This document shows, one piece after another, positions 40,156 through 49,138 of a DNA stretch of 64,000 bases (position 1 is its first letter; each line of letters opens with the position of its first letter). The stretch is from Schaalia vaccimaxillae DSM 15804. GTDB lineage: Bacteria > Actinomycetota > Actinomycetes > Actinomycetales > Actinomycetaceae. The stretch lies in assembly GCF_000420425.1 (NCBI RefSeq), contig NZ_ATUX01000006.1:248001-312000 (forward strand), given 5' to 3'. The notes beneath the pieces were generated by a model, which worked only from the letters and a program-made list of their open reading frames with translations, had not been told where the DNA came from and did not search any database. The position numbers and the translations under genes are program-made.

Positions 40156-42075
40156 TTAGTTTTTCGTGCGCCGACGCAGACCAACCATGCCGAGGCCGAG
40201 TAACGCGAGAACAACTCCACCGGTCAAGGATTTAGCAGCAGAGCTACCCGTTTGGGCGAGCTTTTTGTGCCCTTGTTGGCGAGTGGGTGCCTCCTCGGAG
40301 TCATTGGGCGTGCTGGGCTTATTCGGTTTTGCAGGCGTCTCGGGCCCCTCAGGCTCCGCCGGTGTATCCGGATCAGACGGAGTCACGGGTTCACTTGGCT
40401 CAGTCGGTTCTTCCGGCTCAGCCGGAACCTCAGGATCAGCAGGCTCATCAGGCTCGGGCTCAGCCGGACACATTTCTTCAGAATCGATGGCCAAGCCAAA
40501 ATCATGATATGTGGAACCGTTTTCAAATGACCAGCCCATATCGATGCTAACAATCAAGTGTCCATCAGGTCCAAGAGTCCACGTCAAGTTTTCTCCATCT
40601 TCGGGGACAATCCACGACGCATTGCCAGCACCGCATGGATCATTCACTGCGGGGACATCAGGCAAAGGCAATGAACCAACCACGGTGACATGCTGAGTCA
40701 GCGTCACCGATTCACCACTATTAGGGGTATAGGTGTAAAACACCGGATACTTACCTGGCTTCATGTTATTTACCCAAGAAATATCAGCGGTTGCACGAGC
40801 GTCATCAAGACCTATAGTGGTGCCCTCGTAGGTCTTAAACCAGTCGAGCGTATCTTCAGCAACGTACGGGTCGCCAACATTGATCGTAATGTCATGACCG
40901 GCAATGTACTGATATAGCTCAACGTATTGACGATCCTGGGTCTCCACCCTCGTTGGCAATGCCGCGCCCTCGTCGTCGGCCTGGAAAATGGTAACCCCAT
41001 TCCCGTACGTCTGGTAGGCATAAGAATCAGAGATTTGATCAGTATCACCAATGTTGGGATGAACCAGATTATTCACCGACCATCCCGTACCGCTTAACGA
41101 AATTTTAATCCTCGCCGTATCAAGAAAATAGATGCCTCCTGTATATAAAGCAGAATCGTAATCGCCCCGGGCCATGAAGTTGGAAACAACTCCCTCAAAC
41201 TGGGAGGAAGCCGGCATTGTGCGATACACATTCTCCGAGGTGAAGTCAGCTGCCACCATGTCAGGTAGAAGCTGTTGAATATGAGTCGGGACCGTTGTGT
41301 AACCGCCACCAACACGGACAGTTCCCAGATACTGAGTTCCCGTAGTAAAAAAATCCGTGCCAGCAGAATTCAAGATCCGACTGGAGAAACGCGAATATAG
41401 ATTGAGGTTATTACGAACGGTTTCAACACCATTCACATCGCGGACCTGAAGAGTTTGCTCCCGAAGCTGCGTATAACCAGCAGAAAACGGGGAAACATTA
41501 TCCCACTGAGCATATTCTTCAGCATTCTCAACAGCCAATGGAACGGTGACATTAACACTTTGGCCAGGCTGGAGGGTCCCCTCGATCCGAGGCAGCACAT
41601 TGCCAAACAATGATGCGGTGAAGTCTGGATCGTCAACTGTAGGGGTTCCTGCGGTTACAGGGGCAGCTTCGCGGCCATTGCGGAGTTCATACTGAACGAG
41701 GATTGATTTAGCTTCTTGAGTGGTATTTGTCAGAGTCACCACGAAAGACATTGAGGAAGGATCAGCCATCTGATCGACATCAATAATCGACAGGTTGTTC
41801 ATACCGTAGCCAAAGCTAAAGGTAAAGTTTGACGATGCATATTGAGATTCATCTGTGCCACCATTTTTGTTCGGCACGCTCAGACGAAGCGCACGAGAAA
41901 TCCCGTCATAGACTGGAGCTCCCCTGTTAGGAAATGTCCCGTTGTATACGGCACTGACTTGGGGGGTTTGCGCAAGAGCTGCAGGCGCCACTACTGCAGA
42001 AGCGATAGCAAGTGCGCCGACAATCATCAAGATAAAGAAAACTATCGACTTGCGGCAGGACCTATGTAAAGACAA
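40156..42075 (-). CDS. LAQTG-anchored surface protein
   Basis: This 639-residue secreted protein has a signal peptide (residues 1-36, with a hydrophobic core and AALAQ cleavage region), a large beta-rich extracellular part without a family I can name, a Pro/Glu-rich stalk of about 60 residues built from PxxPxEPxxP units, and a C-terminal LAQTG, hydrophobic segment and basic end (LRRRTKN). This is the class E sortase sorting pattern and is the same as in the LAKTG protein at 27.4-28.4 kb. It may be an adhesin or fimbria-like component; that is inference from architecture. Confidence 0.82.
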   Translation of the reverse strand: MSLHRSCRKSIVFFILMIVGALAIASAVVAPAALAQTPQVSAVYNGTFPNRGAPVYDGISRALRLSVPNKNGGTDESQYASSNFTFSFGYGMNNLSIIDVDQMADPSSMSFVVTLTNTTQEAKSILVQYELRNGREAAPVTAGTPTVDDPDFTASLFGNVLPRIEGTLQPGQSVNVTVPLAVENAEEYAQWDNVSPFSAGYTQLREQTLQVRDVNGVETVRNNLNLYSRFSSRILNSAGTDFFTTGTQYLGTVRVGGGYTTVPTHIQQLLPDMVAADFTSENVYRTMPASSQFEGVVSNFMARGDYDSALYTGGIYFLDTARIKISLSGTGWSVNNLVHPNIGDTDQISDSYAYQTYGNGVTIFQADDEGAALPTRVETQDRQYVELYQYIAGHDITINVGDPYVAEDTLDWFKTYEGTTIGLDDARATADISWVNNMKPGKYPVFYTYTPNSGESVTLTQHVTVVGSLPLPDVPAVNDPCGAGNASWIVPEDGENLTWTLGPDGHLIVSIDMGWSFENGSTYHDFGLAIDSEEMCPAEPEPDEPADPEVPAEPEEPTEPSEPVTPSDPDTPAEPEGPETPAKPNKPSTPNDSEEAPTRQQGHKKLAQTGSSAAKSLTGGVVLALLGLGMVGLRRRTKN

Positions 42076-42359
42076 ATGCTTCTCCTAGCGAGTAATTCGG
42101 ATCCCTGAACCTTATATGGCATTGCGCGAACACCTAGGAACACTGTCCGGGTAACCATCTAATACTAGGACATTAACCCTTACAATAGGGTCTTAATATA
42201 ACACCCATCCCATGCGGTACATCACTATCAAAATGGGCTGTGAACGAAGTGGCTGCAATAAGGTTTTCTTGACATAAGCCTCTAAAACGCTCAACACGTA
42301 TGATGTTCCTTGACGGCTCGTAGCTGAGCCAACCATCCATATCCCCCAGCGGAGGAAAA

Positions 42360-43313
42360 ATGCGCACCGTCCAATTGGGTAGCACCGGCATTGAAGTTCC
42401 CAACATCATCTCCGGACAAATGCGAATTGGCCAGAAAACGGATGAACAGATCCGTGAACTCTATTCGACAGCTCGCGATGCGGGTATCGACTTCTTCGAC
42501 CACGCGGACATCTACGGCTGGTCCGACCCTGACGGAGGCCTGCATCACTGTGAAAGCCGCTTCGCCCAAGCACTCAAGCTGTCACCTGCTGAACGAGCTG
42601 AGATCACCATTCAGACGAAGGCCGGCATCGTCACTGACCCGTACTGGGGTTTCGATTTCTCGTACGAGCGCATTGTCACCGAGGTCGAAGGTTCTCTCAA
42701 GGCCCTCAACACAGACTACATCGATGTTCTGTTGTTGCACCGTCCCGATGCTCTGGTTCAACCCGAAGAGGTCGCACGTGCTCTCGACGAACTCGAAGCG
42801 TCCGGTAAGGTCCGCGCCTTCGGTGTTTCCAACCACACTCCTCGGCAGATCGACCTGCTCAAGACAGCCGTCAAGCAGCCTTTCATAGCCAACCAACTCC
42901 AACTGTCAGTGACACACTCTGCCCTCGTCGCCCAAGGCTTGGCCGCGAACATGATCGGCTTCGATGACTCCTTCACTCGCGATGGTGGCGGCCTGGTCGA
43001 ATACTGCCGGATCAACAACATCACAATCCAGGCATGGTCACCGATGCAGACCAAGTTCGGAGGAGAACCCTTGGTTGGTTCCAAGGACTACCCCGAACTC
43101 AACGAAATGCTTGACCGCCTCGCAGCCAAGTACGACGTCGAACCCACAACCATTGCAACGGCATGGATTACCCGCCACCCCGGAGACTTCCAGGTTGTCA
43201 TGGGCACCACCAGCCCCGACAGGCTGCGCGCTGCCGCAGCTGCTTCAGAGCTGATGCTCACTCGCCAAGAGTGGTACGAGCTGATTCAGGCCGCAGGCCA
43301 CTTCGTCCCCTGA
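42360..43313 (+). CDS. Aldo/keto reductase (YcsN-like)
   Basis: This 317-residue NADPH-dependent reductase has the TIM-barrel fold. The catalytic tetrad is visible: Asp and Tyr in FFDHADIYGW (about 46-52), Lys in IQTKAG (about 87) and His in VLLLHRPDAL (about 125). The cofactor region lies in the C-terminal GTTSPDRL stretch. A GCGGAGG ribosome site precedes the ATG. It stands alone, with its own terminator. The carbonyl substrate cannot be told. Confidence 0.9.
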   Translation: MRTVQLGSTGIEVPNIISGQMRIGQKTDEQIRELYSTARDAGIDFFDHADIYGWSDPDGGLHHCESRFAQALKLSPAERAEITIQTKAGIVTDPYWGFDFSYERIVTEVEGSLKALNTDYIDVLLLHRPDALVQPEEVARALDELEASGKVRAFGVSNHTPRQIDLLKTAVKQPFIANQLQLSVTHSALVAQGLAANMIGFDDSFTRDGGGLVEYCRINNITIQAWSPMQTKFGGEPLVGSKDYPELNEMLDRLAAKYDVEPTTIATAWITRHPGDFQVVMGTTSPDRLRAAAAASELMLTRQEWYELIQAAGHFVP

Positions 43314-43326
43314 TCCGCTCGAGCTT

Positions 43327-43366
43327 TAACGGCCGGTGTTTGCCCCAGGCAGCACCGGCCGTTTGT
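43327..43366 (+). terminator. Intrinsic terminator after the aldo/keto reductase
   Basis: ACGGCCGGTG (43329-43338) pairs with CACCGGCCGT (43353-43362), and TTTGTT follows. It sits 15 bases after the stop codon. Confidence 0.85.
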
Positions 43367-43381
43367 TGTCGCAAAGGTTCC

Positions 43382-43507
43382 ACCCGCAGTTTTAGACACA
43401 GTCACATCCTCGCTACCACCCAATCTGACAGCACTTCCGCGTAATCCTGCGGTTCCTGCGTGAAGCCGACCAGGACCAATCTGACGACTGTGTCTGTTTT
43501 TGCGGGT
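43382..43507. mobile_element. MITE-like element with 22-bp imperfect terminal inverted repeats
   Basis: The left end is 43382-43403 (ACCCGCA....AGACACAGTC) and the right end 43486-43507 is its complement at 17 of 22 positions, with the five mismatches together in the middle. The 126-base unit has no transposase gene. Such ends recall insertion-sequence termini. No target-site duplication is evident, so this could also be a remnant of a larger element with an internal deletion. The rest of the 43314-43758 gap contains two terminators and no supported gene. Confidence 0.5.
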
Positions 43508-43710
43508 TGTATCGCGAGACCCGAGCACCCTCATGTTTTCCAACCCACACGACAAATGTCAGCAGCGCTCCGTTAGAAAATCACGCAGATCTCCGCCCAG
43601 ATACGAAGGCTCAAGACTGTCCACCTACGTTGATTCCAATAGGCACCCAACTACTTGTCATCGGCGATGGCGAAGCTGAGCGCTCCGACGCGGTATGCTG
43701 TCGCCGAGGT

Positions 43711-43737
43711 CGCTAAATCCAAGGGTTGGATTTAGCG
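43711..43737. terminator. Hairpin after the metallo-hydrolase gene
   Basis: CGCTAAATCCAA (43711-43722) and TTGGATTTAGCG (43726-43737) form a perfect 12-bp stem with a GGG loop, 21 bases past the stop of the minus-strand metallo-hydrolase gene. Confidence 0.7.
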
Positions 43738-43758
43738 CTTCGTCGCAGTCGAACGTAC

Positions 43759-44541
43759 TTAAACGATGACTGACCATTGCCCTTCAGGAGTTTGGTCGAG
43801 CCGGTCGAGGATGCCTGCATCTTTAAAAGCTTTGATGGTGGCTCCTGGGCCGTCGACAAAGTGTGCCCAACCGCTTTGATGGACGGGGATAATATGAGGA
43901 CTTTCGAGGAGCTGCCCAGCTGCCGATGCTCGTTCAGCCGAGAGGCTTAGTGGGCGACCCCCAAACTTCTCTGCCACAGTTGCCCTGCCCGCATGCATCA
44001 CGACGTAGTCGAAGCTCTCGAAGTGCTTCTTGATCTGTCCAATACACTCAAAGGATGTGTTATCTCCGGTGATGTAGAGCCGTGTCTGAGGCGTTTCGAT
44101 AACAAAACCGGTGACTTCACAGTTGACGAAACCGGATTCATCCGGCTCTCCATCGGCCGGCCCGTGGATGGCAGGAACCGCAGTAACCGTGATGTCGTGG
44201 GCTACGCTGATGCTCTCCCAAGGTGCAAGGCCCTGCGCCTTGCTTCCAAGCTTCGCCGCTGATCCTGGATTTGTCAGCAGGCGGTTTGCGGCCAAGGCAA
44301 ATGTCTTGCCGGAGTGGTCAAGATTGTCAACGTGGTCGGCATGAGACACCAACACGACATCAGCATCCGCAACACAGGATGAAGGAATCGAAGGACCGGC
44401 AATTTTACGAAGCAGGCCGTAGTCGGTGGGCTCATCAAAGGTTGGATCCGTCACGAAGCGCACGCCTTCAATGTCAATGATGACGGTTGGACCTCCAACG
44501 ACTAGGAAAGCTAGATCGTGGTGAGGTTCAAGATTGTTCAT
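43759..44541 (-). CDS. Metallo-beta-lactamase fold hydrolase (UlaG-like)
   Basis: This 260-residue protein has the metallo-beta-lactamase fold. The metal motif appears as VSHADHVDN (about 85-93), with a further His in AIHGPADG, an Asp in YITGDNTSF and a C-terminal His in IIPVHQSGW. The set resembles the UlaG-type (lactonase/phosphodiesterase) branch. The N-terminal VIIDIEGVRFVTDPTFD is the usual first strand pair. No signal peptide is present. The substrate is unknown and the neighbouring SDR gene, on the same strand 133 bases upstream, gives no strong hint. Confidence 0.85.
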   Translation of the reverse strand: MNNLEPHHDLAFLVVGGPTVIIDIEGVRFVTDPTFDEPTDYGLLRKIAGPSIPSSCVADADVVLVSHADHVDNLDHSGKTFALAANRLLTNPGSAAKLGSKAQGLAPWESISVAHDITVTAVPAIHGPADGEPDESGFVNCEVTGFVIETPQTRLYITGDNTSFECIGQIKKHFESFDYVVMHAGRATVAEKFGGRPLSLSAERASAAGQLLESPHIIPVHQSGWAHFVDGPGATIKAFKDAGILDRLDQTPEGQWSVIV

Positions 44542-44674
44542 ACAACGATTCTATTCTTGAGTTGACTGACAGACGTCAGGACACTAAGTACCAAGACCCT
44601 TCTGCTGTGGAGCCTGTTGGTCGTCCAGGTCTACTTCGATGTGGCTACCTGTACGATCGGGGTCCTCGCTCTGG

Positions 44675-45427
44675 TTACAGCCCGCTTCCCCGGGCCACGA
44701 CCGTGTTGGTAGCTTGAGCAACGGGCCGAATAATCATCGAATCAATATTGACGTGACGGGGCCGTGTCAGCGTCCACACGATCGCATCGGCCACGTCCTC
44801 GGCGACCAGCGGGTTCTGCACGCCCTCGTAGACTTTGTCGGCAGCGTCAGCTGATCCCAAGCGATTCAGCGAAAACTCTGGGGTCTTGACCATGCCGGGT
44901 GCGATCTCGATGATCCGCACGGGTTCTCCGACGAGTTCTTGGCGCAGCGTGTTAGCAATGATTCTTTCGGCGTGCTTGGCAGCGACGTATCCACCCCCAC
45001 CGGGGTAGGTGTCATGGGCGGCTGTCGATGTCAAAAACACAACGTCGCCGCCCCGCTCACGCATTCCCGGCAACAGCACCCTCGTCGTGAGAAGGGCGGT
45101 CAAGACGTTACGCTCGTACATGCCGACCCATTCGTCAACTTTCGCGTCGGCTGTATGCGTGACACCTAGAGCGCCACCCGCGTTATTGACGAGGGCGTCG
45201 ACAGGGCCGCCTTCAAGGATTGTCTCAGCCATCTGCGCGACCGCGGCCTCGTCAGATAGGTCTGCTGCAACATATTCGCAGCCGGTTTCTTTGGCCAAAG
45301 CTTCCAACCGGTCCTCACGGCGGGCGACAGCCACGACCTCCCAACCGGCCTCGATCAGCTGGCGTACGGTGGCCTCACCGATGCCGGTTGAAGCTCCTGT
45401 GATGACTGCGCGGCGAGTGTTGGTCAT
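44675..45427 (-). CDS. Short-chain dehydrogenase/reductase
   Basis: This 250-residue NAD(P)-dependent SDR has the cofactor motif TGASTGIG (about 10-17), NNAGG (about 83-87), a catalytic Ser in FLTSTAAH and the YVAAK active site (about 149-153). I chose ATG 45427, which has GAAGGA upstream; a start 5 codons earlier is possible. It resembles the YdfG-type reductases that act on hydroxy acids and amino-acid semialdehydes. The substrate is not determined from sequence. Confidence 0.9.
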   Translation of the reverse strand: MTNTRRAVITGASTGIGEATVRQLIEAGWEVVAVARREDRLEALAKETGCEYVAADLSDEAAVAQMAETILEGGPVDALVNNAGGALGVTHTADAKVDEWVGMYERNVLTALLTTRVLLPGMRERGGDVVFLTSTAAHDTYPGGGGYVAAKHAERIIANTLRQELVGEPVRIIEIAPGMVKTPEFSLNRLGSADAADKVYEGVQNPLVAEDVADAIVWTLTRPRHVNIDSMIIRPVAQATNTVVARGSGL

Positions 45428-45492
45428 GATTATTTCCTTCAAGCTGAGCTATTTGGGCTGACGTGATGTCACACGAGATTTGAATCAGATGC

Positions 45493-46455
45493 TCAGATCT
45501 CGTCTGACTTGCTTGATTCCTGCAAAGTTGTTGCGGGTTTGTCGTCAAAAACGTTGTGCTGACGACGAGCGCGTCGATGTTTGATGAGCCAGCCAACGAC
45601 GAGTCCCAGCGGAACGATAATGATCATCCAGGGCAGGAGCATAACCAACAAGACAACGAGTCCTGCCACTCCATCGGTGAATCCTTCCCAGGATTGCTGC
45701 CACAGGTCTGGCTCGGTCAGGCCGATAGTTCCATCACCCTTATCCTTGATACGCAGTTTAAGAGTCGAATATGACACTTGACTGTCGTACCAGTCTCGCT
45801 GAGCTTTAAGCCCGTCAAGGTCAGCCTGCCTCGCTGCCAGTTCTCGCTCGGCTTCGAGGGCGTCCACGGTGGCGGTCGCCTCGTTCATCAATTCTGTGAG
45901 TCTCACAATGGAAGCTTCCATGGCCTTGATACGTGCATCGAGGCCTACGATCGCAGCTCCAACGTCTTCAGTTTCCGTCACCATCTTGACGACTTCGCCA
46001 AATTTAGAAAATTTAGCTGTGACTTCTTCATATTTGTCGGCCGGGATTCGCAGCGTTAACTCTATCTTGACATCGTGATCGTCAGTGGCGAGCATCGAGG
46101 ACGAGACACGACCGCTGGCTTCTTCAGTGACCTTGCGTGCTTCTTCAGCTATCTTATCTGGATCGTCAACACCGATCAGCATGTAGCCGGTGACAACATT
46201 CTGCTCATCAACATTGGGATCAAATGAAGTTCCATTATCTCGCCCGGAAAGAATCCTCGTGCTTTCACTGTCATATCTGTAATCCTGCGAAGCAGAGCTG
46301 TCTGCAGCACGAGAATCTTCGCTGTTTGAGAGTGAGACGTTGACATCGTCTTTAGTGTTGCCTGCCCCACACCCACCGAGCATGAGAACGAGGCCAGCCA
46401 CACATACAAGGATTCGCGAGAATATTTGCTTGGACTTACCGCGTGGCATAGTCAT
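45493..46455 (-). CDS. DUF4349 lipoprotein
   Basis: This 320-residue envelope protein has a signal peptide with a lipobox-like LMLGGCG (Cys at about 29). The DUF4349 domain (about 80-290) has a periplasm-facing beta part (VVTGYMLIGVDDPDKIAEEA) and a long coiled coil around residues 150-220 (LDARIKAMEASIVRLTELM). A C-terminal transmembrane helix (about 262-290) and a basic cytoplasmic tail follow. The function of the family is unknown. A repeat pair of the 22-bp family lies 123 bases upstream. Confidence 0.85.
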   Translation of the reverse strand: MTMPRGKSKQIFSRILVCVAGLVLMLGGCGAGNTKDDVNVSLSNSEDSRAADSSASQDYRYDSESTRILSGRDNGTSFDPNVDEQNVVTGYMLIGVDDPDKIAEEARKVTEEASGRVSSSMLATDDHDVKIELTLRIPADKYEEVTAKFSKFGEVVKMVTETEDVGAAIVGLDARIKAMEASIVRLTELMNEATATVDALEAERELAARQADLDGLKAQRDWYDSQVSYSTLKLRIKDKGDGTIGLTEPDLWQQSWEGFTDGVAGLVVLLVMLLPWMIIIVPLGLVVGWLIKHRRARRQHNVFDDKPATTLQESSKSDEI

Positions 46456-46577
46456 TTCCTTTTCATCGCGACAACAATGCTGTGGATATCGTGCTGCTTA
46501 CCAGACAGGCAAAGCAACAATCTGACCACGTCGCGTTCAAATCGTAACCATTTGCCAACACGCCGAGGGCTCCCAGT

Positions 46578-46622
46578 TGGGGCGTCCCTCGCGAGAGTTA
46601 TGTGCGTCCCTCGCGAGGGAGG
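46578..46622. repeat. 22-bp-phased repeat pair, inverse orientation
   Basis: Two copies of the repeat core lie on the minus strand: GGGCGTCCCTC at 46580-46590 and GTGCGTCCCTC at 46602-46612, 22 bases apart. The second extends into a perfect 14-bp palindrome TCCCTCGCGAGGGA (46607-46620). It ends 16 bases before the glpC stop. Confidence 0.85.
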
Positions 46623-46637
46623 AGAAGGCGGTCAGTT

Positions 46638-47888
46638 TTAGCGCAGACCGTAGGCCTTATGGATCAGCCAGATCGGGTGCACCACATTCGCTCCCGTTGC
46701 GGTGCGTAGCTGCCAGCGGCACGTCTCCGTATCGCAGGCCGCTAACTCCACGTTGACCTGCTTAATGAAGTCAAAGACCGGCTGTCCCACAGCCTGAGCA
46801 ATGTCGTACTTCTCTTTCTTCATTCCATAGGTACCAGCAATACCGCAGCACGGCTGATTCGATTCCTTAACCGTTACACCGGGGATCAGTTGCATGAGTT
46901 CAACTGCTGGCAGACCAAACCCCTGAGACTTGAGCTGACACGGAGCATGATAGGGAATCGTCACGTCCATCGGCTGGAAGTTCAGATCCAGTTCTCCCTT
47001 GTCATGCAGATGCATGAGGAATTCGCAGATATCCCAAGTGCGCGCTCCCACGTCCTCAAGCTCCGGGCTTTCTACTCCCAAGATTTCACGTGCCTCATGG
47101 CGCAACATGCCACCGCAGGATCCCGATGCCGAAATAATCGGAGCATTGCGATTCGCACTACGCAAATCATTGGACAGCTTGGTTACATACTTACGTGCTT
47201 CGTCGTAGAGACCATTGGACTGCAGGGCCAAGCCACAGCAGCCGTGCTTGGGCACGAGCACTTCGTAGCCGAGGTACTCGAGCACCTGCACGGAATGGAT
47301 GGACGTTTCGACCTCAAAGTATTGGCCGGCGCACCCGTGGAAGAAGATTACTTGTCCCTTGGTACCCGACTGCGGCAAAGGCGTGTGCTTCTTGAACCAT
47401 CCTTCGAAGGTGCGGCCTGCGGCCTTGGGCATTGGGGCCGCGCGGTGAACACCAATGACTTTCTCCATAGCAAAACGAATCGGCTTGACATCCAACGCCC
47501 AATTCGCAATCGGAGCCACAGGGGTCATTGCTGTACCGATGAATCCAGTACGTCCGATGATCTGATCGCGGAAAGGAATGCCCTTCTGCTTCTTCATATC
47601 GGTGCGTGCATGGTGGATCATCTCGGTGACTTTGACGCCCTGCGGGCACACGGTCGAACAGGTGCCGCATGAGGAGCAGTAGTCGATGGACGAGTCGACG
47701 ATCTGCCCGGGTTTGCGGTAGCGCTCTGCTTGGGGGCCAGAGTACTTGGGGCCGGGGAATAGGTCGGTTACTCGCATGACCGGGCACTGTGTTTCACAGA
47801 TGGTGCATTTGACGCAGGCATCGAGGGTGTTGCGCAGCCCGAAGTCTTCGTCGTGCAGGTCCAGAACGGACATTTCTTCGATGGTCAT
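46638..47888 (-). CDS. glpC: Anaerobic glycerol-3-phosphate dehydrogenase subunit C
   Basis: GlpC is the iron-sulfur membrane-associated subunit that passes electrons from GlpAB to quinone. It has 416 residues. Two ferredoxin-type clusters (CVKCTICETQCP, about 24-35; CSSCGTCSTVCPQ, about 73-85) are followed by two CCG domains of the heterodisulfide-reductase type, with HGCCGL and QPCCGIAG as their cysteine motifs. The start overlaps the glpB stop by 4 bases. Confidence 0.93.
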   Translation of the reverse strand: MTIEEMSVLDLHDEDFGLRNTLDACVKCTICETQCPVMRVTDLFPGPKYSGPQAERYRKPGQIVDSSIDYCSSCGTCSTVCPQGVKVTEMIHHARTDMKKQKGIPFRDQIIGRTGFIGTAMTPVAPIANWALDVKPIRFAMEKVIGVHRAAPMPKAAGRTFEGWFKKHTPLPQSGTKGQVIFFHGCAGQYFEVETSIHSVQVLEYLGYEVLVPKHGCCGLALQSNGLYDEARKYVTKLSNDLRSANRNAPIISASGSCGGMLRHEAREILGVESPELEDVGARTWDICEFLMHLHDKGELDLNFQPMDVTIPYHAPCQLKSQGFGLPAVELMQLIPGVTVKESNQPCCGIAGTYGMKKEKYDIAQAVGQPVFDFIKQVNVELAACDTETCRWQLRTATGANVVHPIWLIHKAYGLR

Positions 47889-49138
47889 GCGATCCTCCCC
47901 AGGATGTCGTCGGCTGCGCGCAGAGCGGAGGCAAGGGCGATGCCCTCCCCCGTCTTTTCGCGCCAGCGGGTGGCTCCGGCGAGGTTGCCGCCGGCGGCAT
48001 ATACGTTGTCGTATGCGGGTTTTCCGCCTTCGTCGAGGACGCGCATGGTGTCGTCAACGCCCAGTCCCGCAAGGAAGAGAGGCTGTTCACTGCCCCAGAA
48101 GTCTCCGTGCAGCAGTTGGCCTTCAGCGCCCAGTACTGGAAGGCCCAAAACCGTGTCACTCACGGTTCCGTATGAGTCCATGTCAAGGGCTCCAGATTCA
48201 AACCCACCTGCTGCTAGGACCACATGTCGGGTTTCGATGGTGGTAATGCGTCCAGCGACGGCCACATCGACGCTTGCGATCCGCCCGCCCTCGGCGTGAA
48301 ACCCTGCAACCGGCGAGCCGAGGATGAAGCGCGCCTCTGATTTGACGAGGTCGATCAATGCCTGGTTGATGCGCATGCCGGGGATCGACGGAGGCTGCAA
48401 GCTAATTTCGAAGATCTCATGTCCTAGCTGGTTTTGAATGTCTTTCCAGGCATTGGTGTCGTTGAGTCCGAGTACCGCTGGAAGACCCACAATTTCACCC
48501 TCGCGCAACAGCGGCTTAACAGCCTGCACGAGACGGGCACGCTGGGCTGGATCATCCATTGCCCTGGCAAAGTTCGTGGATGTGGTATCGACTTCGCCCT
48601 CACGTACTTCCAGGCTGATGGATTCAGCGCGGGCAATGATTGGAGTGCCCTCCGGGGTGCTTTGTCGGCTGAGATTTTCTGCCACCAGCGTCGGGTAGAA
48701 GTCTTTGAGTTGCTTGATTCCAACGATCACGTAGTCGCGTCCAGAGATAGGGATGCCAGCGGCCATCGAAGGCTGGTAGAGGGCGGTGGGCCGTAAGGCT
48801 CCAACTGCCGTGGGCAGGACGACGTTGTGTCGGGGATCCCCAATCAGTACATCCGGTCCCAGCACCTGCGCAAGCCAGGCGGCAGACTGCCCTATGTATT
48901 CGGGGTCGAAGTGCGTGTACGGGTGCGTGGGGCGCGAGGCCGCGTGGTCGGCTATCGCGTCAATGGGCGCTTCAACGCGGGAGTCGGCGCTGTAGCCGAG
49001 GATGTCGACGGTGCCTTGGCCGAGTTGAAGTCCTCCCAGCCCCTTGGTGACCAGCGTGACGGATGCCCCGCCTCGTGCCAGGCGAATGGTAGCTGCTAGG
49101 CCCGCCAGCCCTGCTCCAATGACAACTGCATCTCTCAT
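47885..49138 (-). CDS. glpB: Anaerobic glycerol-3-phosphate dehydrogenase subunit B
   Basis: GlpB is the flavin-binding partner of GlpA. It has 417 residues, with an N-terminal dinucleotide motif GAGLAGLAATIRLARGGASV (about 8-27), VVLAAGGFESGALDMDS in the second half and a C-terminal YDNVYAAGGNLAGATRWREKTGEG. It overlaps glpA and glpC by 4 bases each, so the three genes are translated together in the order A-B-C. Confidence 0.92.
   Translation of the reverse strand: MRDAVVIGAGLAGLAATIRLARGGASVTLVTKGLGGLQLGQGTVDILGYSADSRVEAPIDAIADHAASRPTHPYTHFDPEYIGQSAAWLAQVLGPDVLIGDPRHNVVLPTAVGALRPTALYQPSMAAGIPISGRDYVIVGIKQLKDFYPTLVAENLSRQSTPEGTPIIARAESISLEVREGEVDTTSTNFARAMDDPAQRARLVQAVKPLLREGEIVGLPAVLGLNDTNAWKDIQNQLGHEIFEISLQPPSIPGMRINQALIDLVKSEARFILGSPVAGFHAEGGRIASVDVAVAGRITTIETRHVVLAAGGFESGALDMDSYGTVSDTVLGLPVLGAEGQLLHGDFWGSEQPLFLAGLGVDDTMRVLDEGGKPAYDNVYAAGGNLAGATRWREKTGEGIALASALRAADDILGRIA

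Noticed and set aside
43286-43716. Two short reading frames between the aldo/keto reductase and the metallo-hydrolase
   Set aside because: They run across terminator hairpins and the MITE-like element, lack ribosome sites and have unnatural composition.
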